A stretch of 14,712 bases of DNA from Bdellovibrionales bacterium (GTDB lineage: Bacteria > Bdellovibrionota > Bdellovibrionia > Bdellovibrionales > JAMPXM01). The notes beneath the pieces are model-generated. The model saw nothing but the letters and a program-made list of their open reading frames with translations, made no database searches and was not told where the DNA came from. Positions 1 to 7,110 of the stretch are shown here, piece by piece. The stretch is taken from assembly GCA_005792225.1 (NCBI GenBank), contig SXSP01000480.1, forward strand, positions 1 through 14,712. The letters are read 5' to 3'. The translations under genes were made by a program, and so were the position numbers. Every line of letters begins with the position of its first letter. The first letter of the stretch is position 1.

Positions 1-1044
1 GCTTTCGGTATCGGCAGTCGCGACATGGAAAAGCTCGGCTTTGAATGCATCGGCCGCAGTGAAGAGATGGCCGTCGTGGGCATCCAGGAAGTCGTTAAAC
101 ATCTTCCGTTGATCCGCCGAGTTTACAACGAGCTTCTGGATCAAGCTGAAAAGCGAAAACCGAAGTTCGCCCTCCTCATGGATTACCCGGAGTTCAACTT
201 GAAGATCGCTAAGGATCTCAAGAAACGCGGAATCAAGGTGATCTATTATATCTCACCCCAGGTTTGGGCGTGGCGGACGGGACGTGTGCATCAAATCCGC
301 AAAGTCGTTGATCAGATGCTCGTCCTCTTTCCGTTCGAAGAGCCTTTTTACAAGGAGCATGGGGTCCCATCGCTTTTTGTCGGGCACCCTTTACTTGACG
401 AATTGCCGCAGATCGAGGACGAAGCTCAGCATAAGCTTCATCGTGAGCGATTTGGAATCGGGGAGGACGAGATCGTCATCGGCCTCATGCCGGGAAGTCG
501 GCGATCCGAAATTCAACATCACCTCGAAACGCAGCTCGCGACGGCAGCTTTGCTCGTGAAAAAAAATCCGCGTGTGCGGCCCGTTTTGATGGTCGCGCCG
601 ACGCTCGAACGTGACGAGATTCGCGGAGCGCTCGCGGCCGTTAATTTTCCCGTGCAGATCATCAAAGAGAATCCCAACGATATGATTCAGCTCGCTGACG
701 TGATTCTCGCCGCTTCGGGTACCGCGACCTTGATGGTGGGTCTGTTGGCCAAACCGATGGTGATCATGTACCGGATGAACGCGGTCACCGCTTGGCTCGC
801 GAAAATTCTCGTGACGAAGACTCCGTTCTTCGGGCTTCCGAATTTGATCATGAACCGTCAGGTGGTGCCCGAGCTCTTTCAAGGCGAGGCGAATCCGCAG
901 CGACTCGCGGAAGAACTCGAAAAATTTATCGAGAACGCAAGTTACCGCGCTCAGGTGGCGGAAGACTTACACGAGCTTCGCAATAAACTCGGCAGCCGCG
1001 GCGCCACCGATCGCGTGGCCGAGGTTCTTTCGGGGTATCTGTGA
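1..1044 (+). CDS. lpxB: Lipid-A-disaccharide synthase LpxB (5'-truncated by window edge)
   Basis: LpxB joins UDP-2,3-diacylglucosamine to lipid X to make the lipid A disaccharide at the inner face of the inner membrane (family knowledge, GT19). The frame is open from base 1, so the ATG at 25 is an internal methionine. From memory of E. coli LpxB, about 40 N-terminal residues are missing. Family hallmarks are present in order: MAVVGIQEV near the start, FALLMDYPEFN, the YYISPQVWAWR block, LFPFEEPFY, FVGHPLLDELP, LMPGSRRSEI, then ASGTATLMVGLLAKPMV and LPNLIMNRQVVPELFQ. The stop at 1042-1044 overlaps the GTG start of lpxK. No internal defect was seen. Confidence 0.96.
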   Translation, partial: AFGIGSRDMEKLGFECIGRSEEMAVVGIQEVVKHLPLIRRVYNELLDQAEKRKPKFALLMDYPEFNLKIAKDLKKRGIKVIYYISPQVWAWRTGRVHQIRKVVDQMLVLFPFEEPFYKEHGVPSLFVGHPLLDELPQIEDEAQHKLHRERFGIGEDEIVIGLMPGSRRSEIQHHLETQLATAALLVKKNPRVRPVLMVAPTLERDEIRGALAAVNFPVQIIKENPNDMIQLADVILAASGTATLMVGLLAKPMVIMYRMNAVTAWLAKILVTKTPFFGLPNLIMNRQVVPELFQGEANPQRLAEELEKFIENASYRAQVAEDLHELRNKLGSRGATDRVAEVLSGYL

Positions 1045-2129
1045 AGCGCCTTCCCCTTCCGCTTGAGCCGCTGATTTATCCGCTCGCGGGTCTTTACAAG
1101 AGCATCATGTCGTCGCGAAACCTCGCGTTCGATCGAGGCTGGCTGCCTTCGCACGAGGTGGGAAGGCCCGTCATCAGTATCGGCAATCTCACGGCGGGAG
1201 GCACCGGCAAGACGCCGCTCACGGCTCTCCTCGTTGAAGGTTTTCTCCGACGGGGAAAAAGAATCGGTCTCGTGAGCCGCGGTTATGGAGGCACTGAAAA
1301 GGGGCCGGCGCGCGTTCCGAGCGATGGCACGGCCGAAACCGCTCGTCGATTTGGGGACGAGACCGCGTGGCTTGCGCATCGTTATCCGAGCGTTCCTGTG
1401 GTGATCGCCGCGAAACGGGTAGAGGCGGCACGGTTGTTGATCGAGGAGTGTGATGGAAATATCGATCTGATCCTTGCCGACGATGCCTTTCAGCATCGTT
1501 GGTTGAAGCGGTCGCTCGATGCCGTCGTCCTGGATCCGACTGAGCCTGAATGGCATTACCGACCTTTGCCGCTGGGAAGAACTCGCGAAGGCTTCGACTC
1601 CCTCGCTCGCGCGGATGCGGTCTTTTTAACGAAGACGAATCTCGCGGCGGAATCCCAGGTCAAATGGTTGCTCTCTCAAGTGGCAAGAGTTGCAAAGGCT
1701 CATAAGCGGCATCCACTCGTTTTCGAACTGGAGTCTTATATTCCGTTCTTTCTTCCGCTCGCTGGCGGAAGAAGCATGGCCGATCTCGAATCGCGTTCAG
1801 TTTCTTCCTTCAAGGGTGAACGCGTGCTTCTCGTCTCGGGGATCGGGCGGCCACACACATTCGCTCGCTTGATCCGAAACATCGTGCACGCCGAAGTTTT
1901 GGAGCATCTCGTGTTCAACGATCACCACTCCTACTCGGAGGCGAATCTCGCCGCCATCGAAGCACGGGCCGTGCAGCTCGGCGCGGGCGCCATTTTGGTG
2001 ACCGAAAAAGATGCGGTGAAGATGTCGAATTGGCGGCCGCGCGTTCCCTGCTGGGCGAGCCGTCTCGAGACGAGAGCCAAGGGAGACTTAGGAGCGTTCT
2101 ATGAAGCCGTTGATCGGCTCCTTCTTTAG
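1041..2129 (+). CDS. lpxK: Tetraacyldisaccharide 4'-kinase LpxK
   Basis: LpxK phosphorylates the 4' position of the lipid A disaccharide at the cytoplasmic face of the inner membrane. The 362-residue protein has a hydrophobic N-terminal segment (about residues 8-23), the LpxK P-loop GNLTAGGTGKTP at 48-59, and LVSRGYGG at 77-84. The DDxxQH element at 147-152 reads DDAFQH, where DDGLQH is usual. LPLGRTRE, VSGIGRPHTF, the FNDHHSYS histidine block and LVTEKDAVKM follow. The length is slightly above the usual 320-350. The start is a GTG whose last two bases are shared with the lpxB stop, implying translational coupling. The 3' end overlaps the next gene by 29 nt. Confidence 0.96.
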   Translation: MKRLPLPLEPLIYPLAGLYKSIMSSRNLAFDRGWLPSHEVGRPVISIGNLTAGGTGKTPLTALLVEGFLRRGKRIGLVSRGYGGTEKGPARVPSDGTAETARRFGDETAWLAHRYPSVPVVIAAKRVEAARLLIEECDGNIDLILADDAFQHRWLKRSLDAVVLDPTEPEWHYRPLPLGRTREGFDSLARADAVFLTKTNLAAESQVKWLLSQVARVAKAHKRHPLVFELESYIPFFLPLAGGRSMADLESRSVSSFKGERVLLVSGIGRPHTFARLIRNIVHAEVLEHLVFNDHHSYSEANLAAIEARAVQLGAGAILVTEKDAVKMSNWRPRVPCWASRLETRAKGDLGAFYEAVDRLLL

Positions 2130-2982
2130 ATTGCTGAGTTTATTCATCGCCTCGCTTCCCCAAAGGGCACGCGATGCGATCGGCGACTTCATCGGGTTTC
2201 TCTGGTTCGATGTCTTGCGCATCCGGCGCAAAGTGGCGGTCGATAACGTGACCATCGCTTTTCCCGATCGCTCGCTCGAGGAGCGCGAACGCATTGCGCG
2301 CGCCTCGCTTCATCACATGGGACGCACGCTCATCGATTTCACTCTTTTTCCGTTCTTCCGAAAATCAAAGGTCGAAGCGTTTTTCGTTATCAAAGGTCTT
2401 GAGCACGTCGATCAGGCACTCAAGGGCGGGAAGGGCGCGTTGTTTTTGACGTGTCATCTCGGCAATGGCGACTTCGCCATCGCCTGCATGTCGCAGCTCG
2501 GGTATCCGATGAATTTGATTTCAAAGGAATTCAAAGCTCGTTGGCTGAACGACCTTTGGTTCGGAATGCGCCGTAAGCATGGAACTCGGTTCATCTCGGC
2601 CGAGAAAAGTTCCTTCGATATTCTGAAGGCTCTCCGGCGGAACGAGATCGTCCTCTTCGTCCTGGACCAGTTCATGGGTCCTCCGGTCGGTGTCAGAACG
2701 CGCTTTTTCGGTCGTGAAACCGGCACGGCGGCAGGTCTAGCTCTCATCGCCGATCGCACGAATGCTCCGGTTCTTCCTTGTTATACCTACAGGCAAGAGG
2801 ATGGACGGCAGGTCGTGGTCTTTGAAGCGGCGATCCCGTACCAAAGACTCGACGATAGCCTAAGGGAAAAAAACATCGCTGTAATGACGCAAGTTTATAC
2901 TGATAAGATCGAGACCATAGTACGACAGCACCCAGAGCAGTGGATGTGGATCCACCGGCGATGGAAAGAGTTCCGAGATTAA
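2101..2982 (+). CDS. LpxL/HtrB-type lipid A acyltransferase
   Basis: This 293-residue protein belongs to the LpxL/LpxM (HtrB/MsbB) family, which adds secondary acyl chains to lipid A at the inner membrane. A hydrophobic N-terminal stretch (about residues 4-20) fits a membrane anchor. The catalytic HX4D motif is H119-LGNG-D124, followed by LISKEF, FVLDQFMGPPVGVRTRFFG (about 207-225) and the C-terminal EQWMWIHRRW. A good Shine-Dalgarno AGGAG lies at 2090-2094, 6 nt before the ATG. The gene starts inside lpxK, so the two are probably co-translated. The sequence does not settle which acyl chain or position is used, so lpxL versus lpxM is left open. Confidence 0.93.
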   Translation: MKPLIGSFFRLLSLFIASLPQRARDAIGDFIGFLWFDVLRIRRKVAVDNVTIAFPDRSLEERERIARASLHHMGRTLIDFTLFPFFRKSKVEAFFVIKGLEHVDQALKGGKGALFLTCHLGNGDFAIACMSQLGYPMNLISKEFKARWLNDLWFGMRRKHGTRFISAEKSSFDILKALRRNEIVLFVLDQFMGPPVGVRTRFFGRETGTAAGLALIADRTNAPVLPCYTYRQEDGRQVVVFEAAIPYQRLDDSLREKNIAVMTQVYTDKIETIVRQHPEQWMWIHRRWKEFRD

Positions 2983-2995
2983 GGCGAGGGCCGAG

Positions 2996-4111
2996 TTGAA
3001 TTCTCAAACGCGGGCGACGATGGATGGCGCATGGTTGAAGAAGTGGACGGGCGGCTGGGTCGCTCCCGTTCTCGTTTCGTTCGCGCTCGTTGGCTGTGCT
3101 TCGAAGGTCCTGAAGGTCGACAATCCCGGCGAAATGCTGAAGACCGATGAGTACGACAAGCAGGTCAAGGTCAACGAGATCAAACTTGAGCCCTCCGGTA
3201 CGTACGTTAAACTTCCAGGTCCCGAGCCAGTCGCCGGTGCGTTCAAAGCCGTCAAGAAGGGGAAGAAGACCAAGTTCGTCGCGGTCGCCGCTCCCACTCC
3301 GGTGCCTACACCTGCCGTTCCTTCGCTCGCGGCCGCACCAACTCCCGTCGGAAAACGCCAACCCGAGATCGAAGATTCTGAGGGATTCATCGGTCGCAGG
3401 CCGGTGAAGGATCCTTACCGCGTCGGTGAAAAGGTAACGCTTGAGGCGAGTTATTTCGGCGTCGTCGCGGGTGAACTCACTTTGGAAGTCAGACCCTTCG
3501 TCGACGTCAACGGAAGAAAGAGCTACAACTTCGCGGGTACGGCGATTTCAACTTCCGTGTTCGCCATGTTCTACGCGGTCAATGATTGGTTCGCGACGTA
3601 CGTCGATTTCGAAACACTCACGCCTTATACTTACGAGCTCCATGTAAAAGAGACGAAGCAGCTTCGCGAAGCGCGCTCGATTTTCAACTGGGACACGATG
3701 AAGGCGTCGTTCTGGGATAAGAAGGTCAACGCAGAGAAGAAGATCGAAGAGAAGAAACAAGAATGGACGATTCCGTCGCATTCGCAAAACATCTTCTCGA
3801 TTGCCTACTACATTCGCGCGTTCCAATTAAAACCCGGAAAGAAACTCGCAATCCGCCTCGCCCACGAAAACGAGAATCTCATCGTGACGACCGAAGTGCT
3901 GCGCAAGGAGCGTATTAAGACGGCGGCGGGCGAGTTCGACACGATCGTGACGAAGCCCAAGATCGAAATCAATGGAGTCTTCAAACCGGTGGGCGACATC
4001 TTCATTTGGTTCACCGATGATGACCGCAAGTTCATCGTGCGCATGGAGAGCAAGATCAAGATCGGAACGATCGTCGCGAGCGCCAAAGCCATCGAGCGCG
4101 GGCAGAACTAA
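2996..4111 (+). CDS. DUF3108-type lipoprotein, function unknown
   Basis: The protein has 371 residues from a TTG start preceded by GGCGAGGG. An in-frame ATG at 3020 is possible but has a weaker ribosome binding site; both starts keep the signal sequence. A positively charged then hydrophobic N-terminus ends in the lipobox LVGC (Cys34), so a lipoprotein is expected. Next come a charged region (about 40-95), a Pro/Thr/Ala-rich linker (about 98-119), and from about residue 137 a domain that looks like DUF3108: PYRVGEKVTLEASYFGVVAGE at its start and TAAGEFDTIVTKP, FIWFTDDDRKFIVR and KIKIGTIVA near its end. The family is common in proteobacteria and has no settled role. It lies 14 nt after the acyltransferase gene, which suggests an envelope function. 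The family call is from memory; the lipoprotein call is stronger. Confidence 0.82.
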   Translation: MNSQTRATMDGAWLKKWTGGWVAPVLVSFALVGCASKVLKVDNPGEMLKTDEYDKQVKVNEIKLEPSGTYVKLPGPEPVAGAFKAVKKGKKTKFVAVAAPTPVPTPAVPSLAAAPTPVGKRQPEIEDSEGFIGRRPVKDPYRVGEKVTLEASYFGVVAGELTLEVRPFVDVNGRKSYNFAGTAISTSVFAMFYAVNDWFATYVDFETLTPYTYELHVKETKQLREARSIFNWDTMKASFWDKKVNAEKKIEEKKQEWTIPSHSQNIFSIAYYIRAFQLKPGKKLAIRLAHENENLIVTTEVLRKERIKTAAGEFDTIVTKPKIEINGVFKPVGDIFIWFTDDDRKFIVRMESKIKIGTIVASAKAIERGQN

Positions 4112-4174
4112 TCACGCCAATCTAGTCCCAAGTCGAGGTCTTTCACGAAGCACCGGGTGCTATCATGAAAGCAT

Positions 4175-5326
4175 ATGCCCATTCTCGGTTGTCGACATTT
4201 CAACGGCTACAAGCCGTGCGGAAAGAGCGCGATTTGCGACTCTCTTTGCCCGCAGATGAGCGTGCCTTCATCGCGAATCTTGATCGTTCACCTCGAAGCG
4301 TTGGGTGCGGTTCTTCGGTCGACGGCGCTCCTCCCGGCGATTCGTCGTAAGTTTCCCGGCTGTCATATTACATGGGTGACGCAAAAACCGGCCGAGCAGC
4401 TTCTCGTGAACAATCCCTACATCGATCGCGTGTTGACGACGACGCAAGATGATCTCCTGCAACTTTCGGCTTTAGAATTCGACGTCGCCCTCATGGTCGA
4501 CAAAGGATTAAAGTCGGCCGGGGTTCTAAAGCTGACAAAAGCCGACGCCGTTTTTGGATTCACCGTCGATGCCGCGAGCGGAGTCGTCGTGCCTGCGACG
4601 GCGGCGGCCGGGGAACTCTGGGAGATCGGTCTCTCGAATCAAAAGAAGTTCTTCGAGAATGAAAAGCCGGAAACGAGACTCACCCATGAGGCGCTCGAAT
4701 TGGGACCGTGGCTTCGTGATGAGTACGTCCTCCGGTTAACGGAGGACGAAAGAAACGAAGCTCAGGCGAGACGGGCCGCTTGGCTCGGCTCGGGCGAATG
4801 GATCGTCGGCATCAATACGGGTTGCAGCGGTGCGATTCCTTACAAGAAGCTTTCGATCGAAGGTCACAGGGAGTTGGTGCAGCGGCTCACCGCGATCGCG
4901 GGAGTTCGCATTGTTCTCCTGGGCGGCCGGGAAGACACCCTGAGAAACGAACGAATCGGTCACGGGATCAGTGCTATCCAATCGCCGACAGAGCGGGGCT
5001 TGAGAGACGGAATCGTCAGCGTCGAGGCTTGTGATATCGTGGTGAGCGGTGATAGTTTGGGCCTGCACATGGCGATCGCGCTGGGCAAATGGTCGGTGGC
5101 ATGGTTTGGCCCGACTTGCGCGCAGGAAATCGATCTCTACGATCGCGGCGTGCACGTCCTGACACAAGCGAGTTGCGGACCCTGCTGGAAGCGGAGCTGC
5201 GATCGCCAGCCAATGTGTTATGACCTCGTCTCCATCGACCAACTCGTGAACGCGGTATTGAAGGGTCTTGATCCGAAACCGCAACCACGATTAGGTCACG
5301 ACAAAAGCGGAGAGGCTGCTCCGTAA
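4175..5326 (+). CDS. Family-9 glycosyltransferase with N-terminal Cys cluster
   Basis: A 383-residue GT9 (heptosyltransferase-like) protein, probably adding a sugar to the LPS core from a nucleotide-activated donor in the cytoplasm. The GT-B N-terminal domain begins at about residue 33 (SRILIVHLEALGAVLRSTALLPAI), and the donor-binding domain holds GINTGCSGAIPYKKL, IVLLGGREDT and SGDSLGLHMAIALGKWSV with FGPTCAQEIDLY. A C-terminal cysteine group lies at C334, C337, C342 and C348. The odd part is a short extension before the fold with C6-x8-C15-x5-C21-x3-C25 around the motif NGYKPCGK, which could bind metal. An in-frame ATG at 4256 would skip it, but no ribosome site precedes that codon and the cysteine spacing looks selected. 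The gene lies 63 nt after the lipoprotein gene. The sugar cannot be assigned. Confidence 0.9.
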   Translation: MPILGCRHFNGYKPCGKSAICDSLCPQMSVPSSRILIVHLEALGAVLRSTALLPAIRRKFPGCHITWVTQKPAEQLLVNNPYIDRVLTTTQDDLLQLSALEFDVALMVDKGLKSAGVLKLTKADAVFGFTVDAASGVVVPATAAAGELWEIGLSNQKKFFENEKPETRLTHEALELGPWLRDEYVLRLTEDERNEAQARRAAWLGSGEWIVGINTGCSGAIPYKKLSIEGHRELVQRLTAIAGVRIVLLGGREDTLRNERIGHGISAIQSPTERGLRDGIVSVEACDIVVSGDSLGLHMAIALGKWSVAWFGPTCAQEIDLYDRGVHVLTQASCGPCWKRSCDRQPMCYDLVSIDQLVNAVLKGLDPKPQPRLGHDKSGEAAP

Positions 5327-5344
5327 TTCGAGAGAGCTTCTGAA

Positions 5345-6475
5345 GTGGCGCGAACCGAAATCAAAACTCATCTTCTCGTCCAAACCGCGTTTGTCGGCGA
5401 TCTTTTGCTTTCCATTCCACTCCTAAAAGAACTCCGTGATCGAGACCCCGATGCGAAGCTTGTTTTGCTCTGTCGGAAGGGATTAGGCGACTTTTTCATT
5501 CGCGCGGCGCTCGTCGACGAAATCGTCGAAGTCGATAAGGGAGACGAGAAAAACTCAAGTTGGCGTTCGGCGCGCGAAAAATTAGCCGGCCGACGGTTTG
5601 ATTTGATTCTTTGTCCCCACGAATCTTTTCGTTCTGCCGCCTTCGTCATGCGACTCCGGGCTAACAGGAAAATCGGTTTTAGGCGGTGGTTCAATTTTGC
5701 GATTTTCACCGATCGAGTCGAAAGACCCATGCACCTACCCGAGGCACTTCGTCAGTTATCACTCCTCGCTCCTCTCGATGAAAAATGGGGGAAGCGTCTG
5801 GCGGAATATGGAAAGAACACGCGCGCGGGCGGTTTAAGTTCCGAAGGACTCGCCAGGGTCCCCGAATGGGCAGAGATGAGCGTTCCGCGACTCATGAATC
5901 TCAAATCCAATCGGGATCCAAAATTACTTTCCTCGGATCGCGTTCGCGCCGTCGCCGAGCGCCTTGATCTTGCGAACTCGGGCAGGCAGACGGCGATTCT
6001 CGCGCCTGGAAGTGTCTGGGCCACGAAGATGTGGCCGCTCGATGGTTACACGCGAGTGGCTCGTGAGCTCCTGAGCAAAGGTTGGCGGGTCGTAGCACTC
6101 GGTGCCGCGAATGAAAAAGAAATTTGCGGTGAGCTCGTGAGACGTGCGCCCGGTGTTCAGTCGATCGCGGGCGATACGAATCTCTTCGAATCAACCGAGA
6201 TCATTGCTTTAGCGGACCTAGTGGTTTGTAACGACAGCGGAGCCATGCACATGGCCTCGGCGGCCGCAACACCGGCGGTGTCGATCTTCGGGCCTACGAT
6301 TCTCCAATTTGGATATCGACCTTGGCAAAACAAATCACACGTCTTGGAAGTGAGCTTAGATTGTCGGCCGTGCGGAAAGCACGGCGCACGCGAGTGTCCT
6401 CTTGGAACTCACGCCTGCATGAAGCAAGTCTCAGCCGAGAGCGTTCTCGTGGGTATCGAATCCGTCACGCATTGA
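5345..6475 (+). CDS. Family-9 glycosyltransferase, heptosyltransferase (WaaF)-like
   Basis: A 376-residue GT9 protein resembling ADP-heptose:LPS heptosyltransferase II. The N-terminus reads HLLVQTAFVGDLLLSIPLLKEL, the classic GT9 start in which the glycine-aspartate pair sits in the acceptor-side loop. The donor domain has LAPGSVWATKMWPLDGY, VVALGAANEKEICGEL, then CNDSGAMHMASAAATPAVSIFGPT. A C-terminal cysteine group (C340, C343, C351, C358) parallels that of the preceding GT9. The start is GTG, 18 nt after the upstream stop, with only a weak GAGAG ribosome site, so the two are probably one operon. The last 45 nt overlap the convergent membrane-protein gene. Heptose as donor is likely but unproven. 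Confidence 0.9.
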   Translation: MARTEIKTHLLVQTAFVGDLLLSIPLLKELRDRDPDAKLVLLCRKGLGDFFIRAALVDEIVEVDKGDEKNSSWRSAREKLAGRRFDLILCPHESFRSAAFVMRLRANRKIGFRRWFNFAIFTDRVERPMHLPEALRQLSLLAPLDEKWGKRLAEYGKNTRAGGLSSEGLARVPEWAEMSVPRLMNLKSNRDPKLLSSDRVRAVAERLDLANSGRQTAILAPGSVWATKMWPLDGYTRVARELLSKGWRVVALGAANEKEICGELVRRAPGVQSIAGDTNLFESTEIIALADLVVCNDSGAMHMASAAATPAVSIFGPTILQFGYRPWQNKSHVLEVSLDCRPCGKHGARECPLGTHACMKQVSAESVLVGIESVTH

Positions 6476-7018
6476 AAGCGGAACGGGGTATTCGTCGCAA
6501 ATCGCGACCCGATCAAACAAGAAACCCACGGTTCCGCCGTAAGCGAGATGCGCGACAAAATAGGTGACTGCGGCACCAAATCCATCGCCGAGGACGAAAA
6601 GCCCTGGTCCCACGATCTGACCCGGAATGAGCGGATGAATCATCGAAACAAAACCCGTCCCGAGGCCCGCGAGGAGCCAGTGGATGAGCCCCATCGCGAA
6701 TCCCACGGGAGCGCCCGAGCGATGAGCGGAACGGAAAAGGAAAGCATAGATTTGAGCAATGAACGCGCTAATGACAAGGTGGTAGCCAAAGCCGATCCAC
6801 CAACTCATCTCGCTGATCTCGCGGGTCCAAAAGCTGCCGAAAAAGATCTCGAAATCGATTTGAATCCAGCCCAGGAACTCAAAAAACTCGATGATTCCGG
6901 CCGAGACGAGCCCGGCGATCAAGCCAATCGCAAAGGTTTGCCCGAACGTCACCTTGCAGGCGTCGCGGATGGGGCTACGAAAAGTGTGTTGCGTTGGGGC
7001 GTTCTTTTGCGTTCGCAT
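6431..7018 (-). CDS. Small four-helix membrane protein, function unknown
   Basis: A 195-residue hydrophobic protein with about four predicted membrane helices (about residues 26-49, 73-96, 103-126 and 144-168). A short cytoplasmic-looking basic N-terminus and an acidic C-terminal tail flank them. Noticeable features are FFEFLGWIQIDFE after helix 1 and the loop MIHPLIPGQIVGPGLFVLGDG between helices 3 and 4. I do not recognise the family with confidence. The ATG at 7018 is preferred because GGGAG lies 6 nt upstream. A longer TTG start at 7090 is possible but falls inside a hairpin and has no properly spaced ribosome site. The gene follows the response regulator on the same strand after 92 nt and overlaps the end of the facing GT9 gene by 45 nt. 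Confidence 0.8.
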   Translation of the reverse strand: MRTQKNAPTQHTFRSPIRDACKVTFGQTFAIGLIAGLVSAGIIEFFEFLGWIQIDFEIFFGSFWTREISEMSWWIGFGYHLVISAFIAQIYAFLFRSAHRSGAPVGFAMGLIHWLLAGLGTGFVSMIHPLIPGQIVGPGLFVLGDGFGAAVTYFVAHLAYGGTVGFLFDRVAICDEYPVPLSMRDGFDTHENALG

Positions 7019-7075
7019 ACGGGTCTCCCGCAGACGAGAATCGCCGATCCTGTACGGGTCTTCATCACGAAGGGG

Positions 7076-7097
7076 TGGAGTTTTCGTCAAAACTCCA
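7076..7097 (-). terminator. Hairpin after the response-regulator gene, possible weak terminator
   Basis: A perfect 9-bp stem (arms TGGAGTTTT and AAAACTCCA) with a 4-nt loop begins about 13 nt after the regulator's stop codon when read on the minus strand. No T-run follows, so it is not a canonical intrinsic terminator. It could slow transcription, protect the 3' end of the regulator message or lower expression of the downstream membrane-protein gene. Confidence 0.35.
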
Positions 7098-7110
7098 ACG
7101 CCCAGGGGTT

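Noticed and set aside
391-1556. Minus-strand open frames over lpxB and lpxK
   Set aside because: They are shadows of two genes with complete motif sets; no ribosome sites or domain signals.
4149-4161. Inverted repeat AGCACC-G-GGTGCT before the first GT9 gene
   Set aside because: It has only 6-bp arms with a single-base centre and no T-run. It is too small to call as a terminator, and an operator claim would rest on one short site.
7019-7059. Direct repeat ACGGGTC in the gap before the membrane-protein gene
   Set aside because: Two 7-base copies about 34 bases apart can easily occur by chance and show no further structure.
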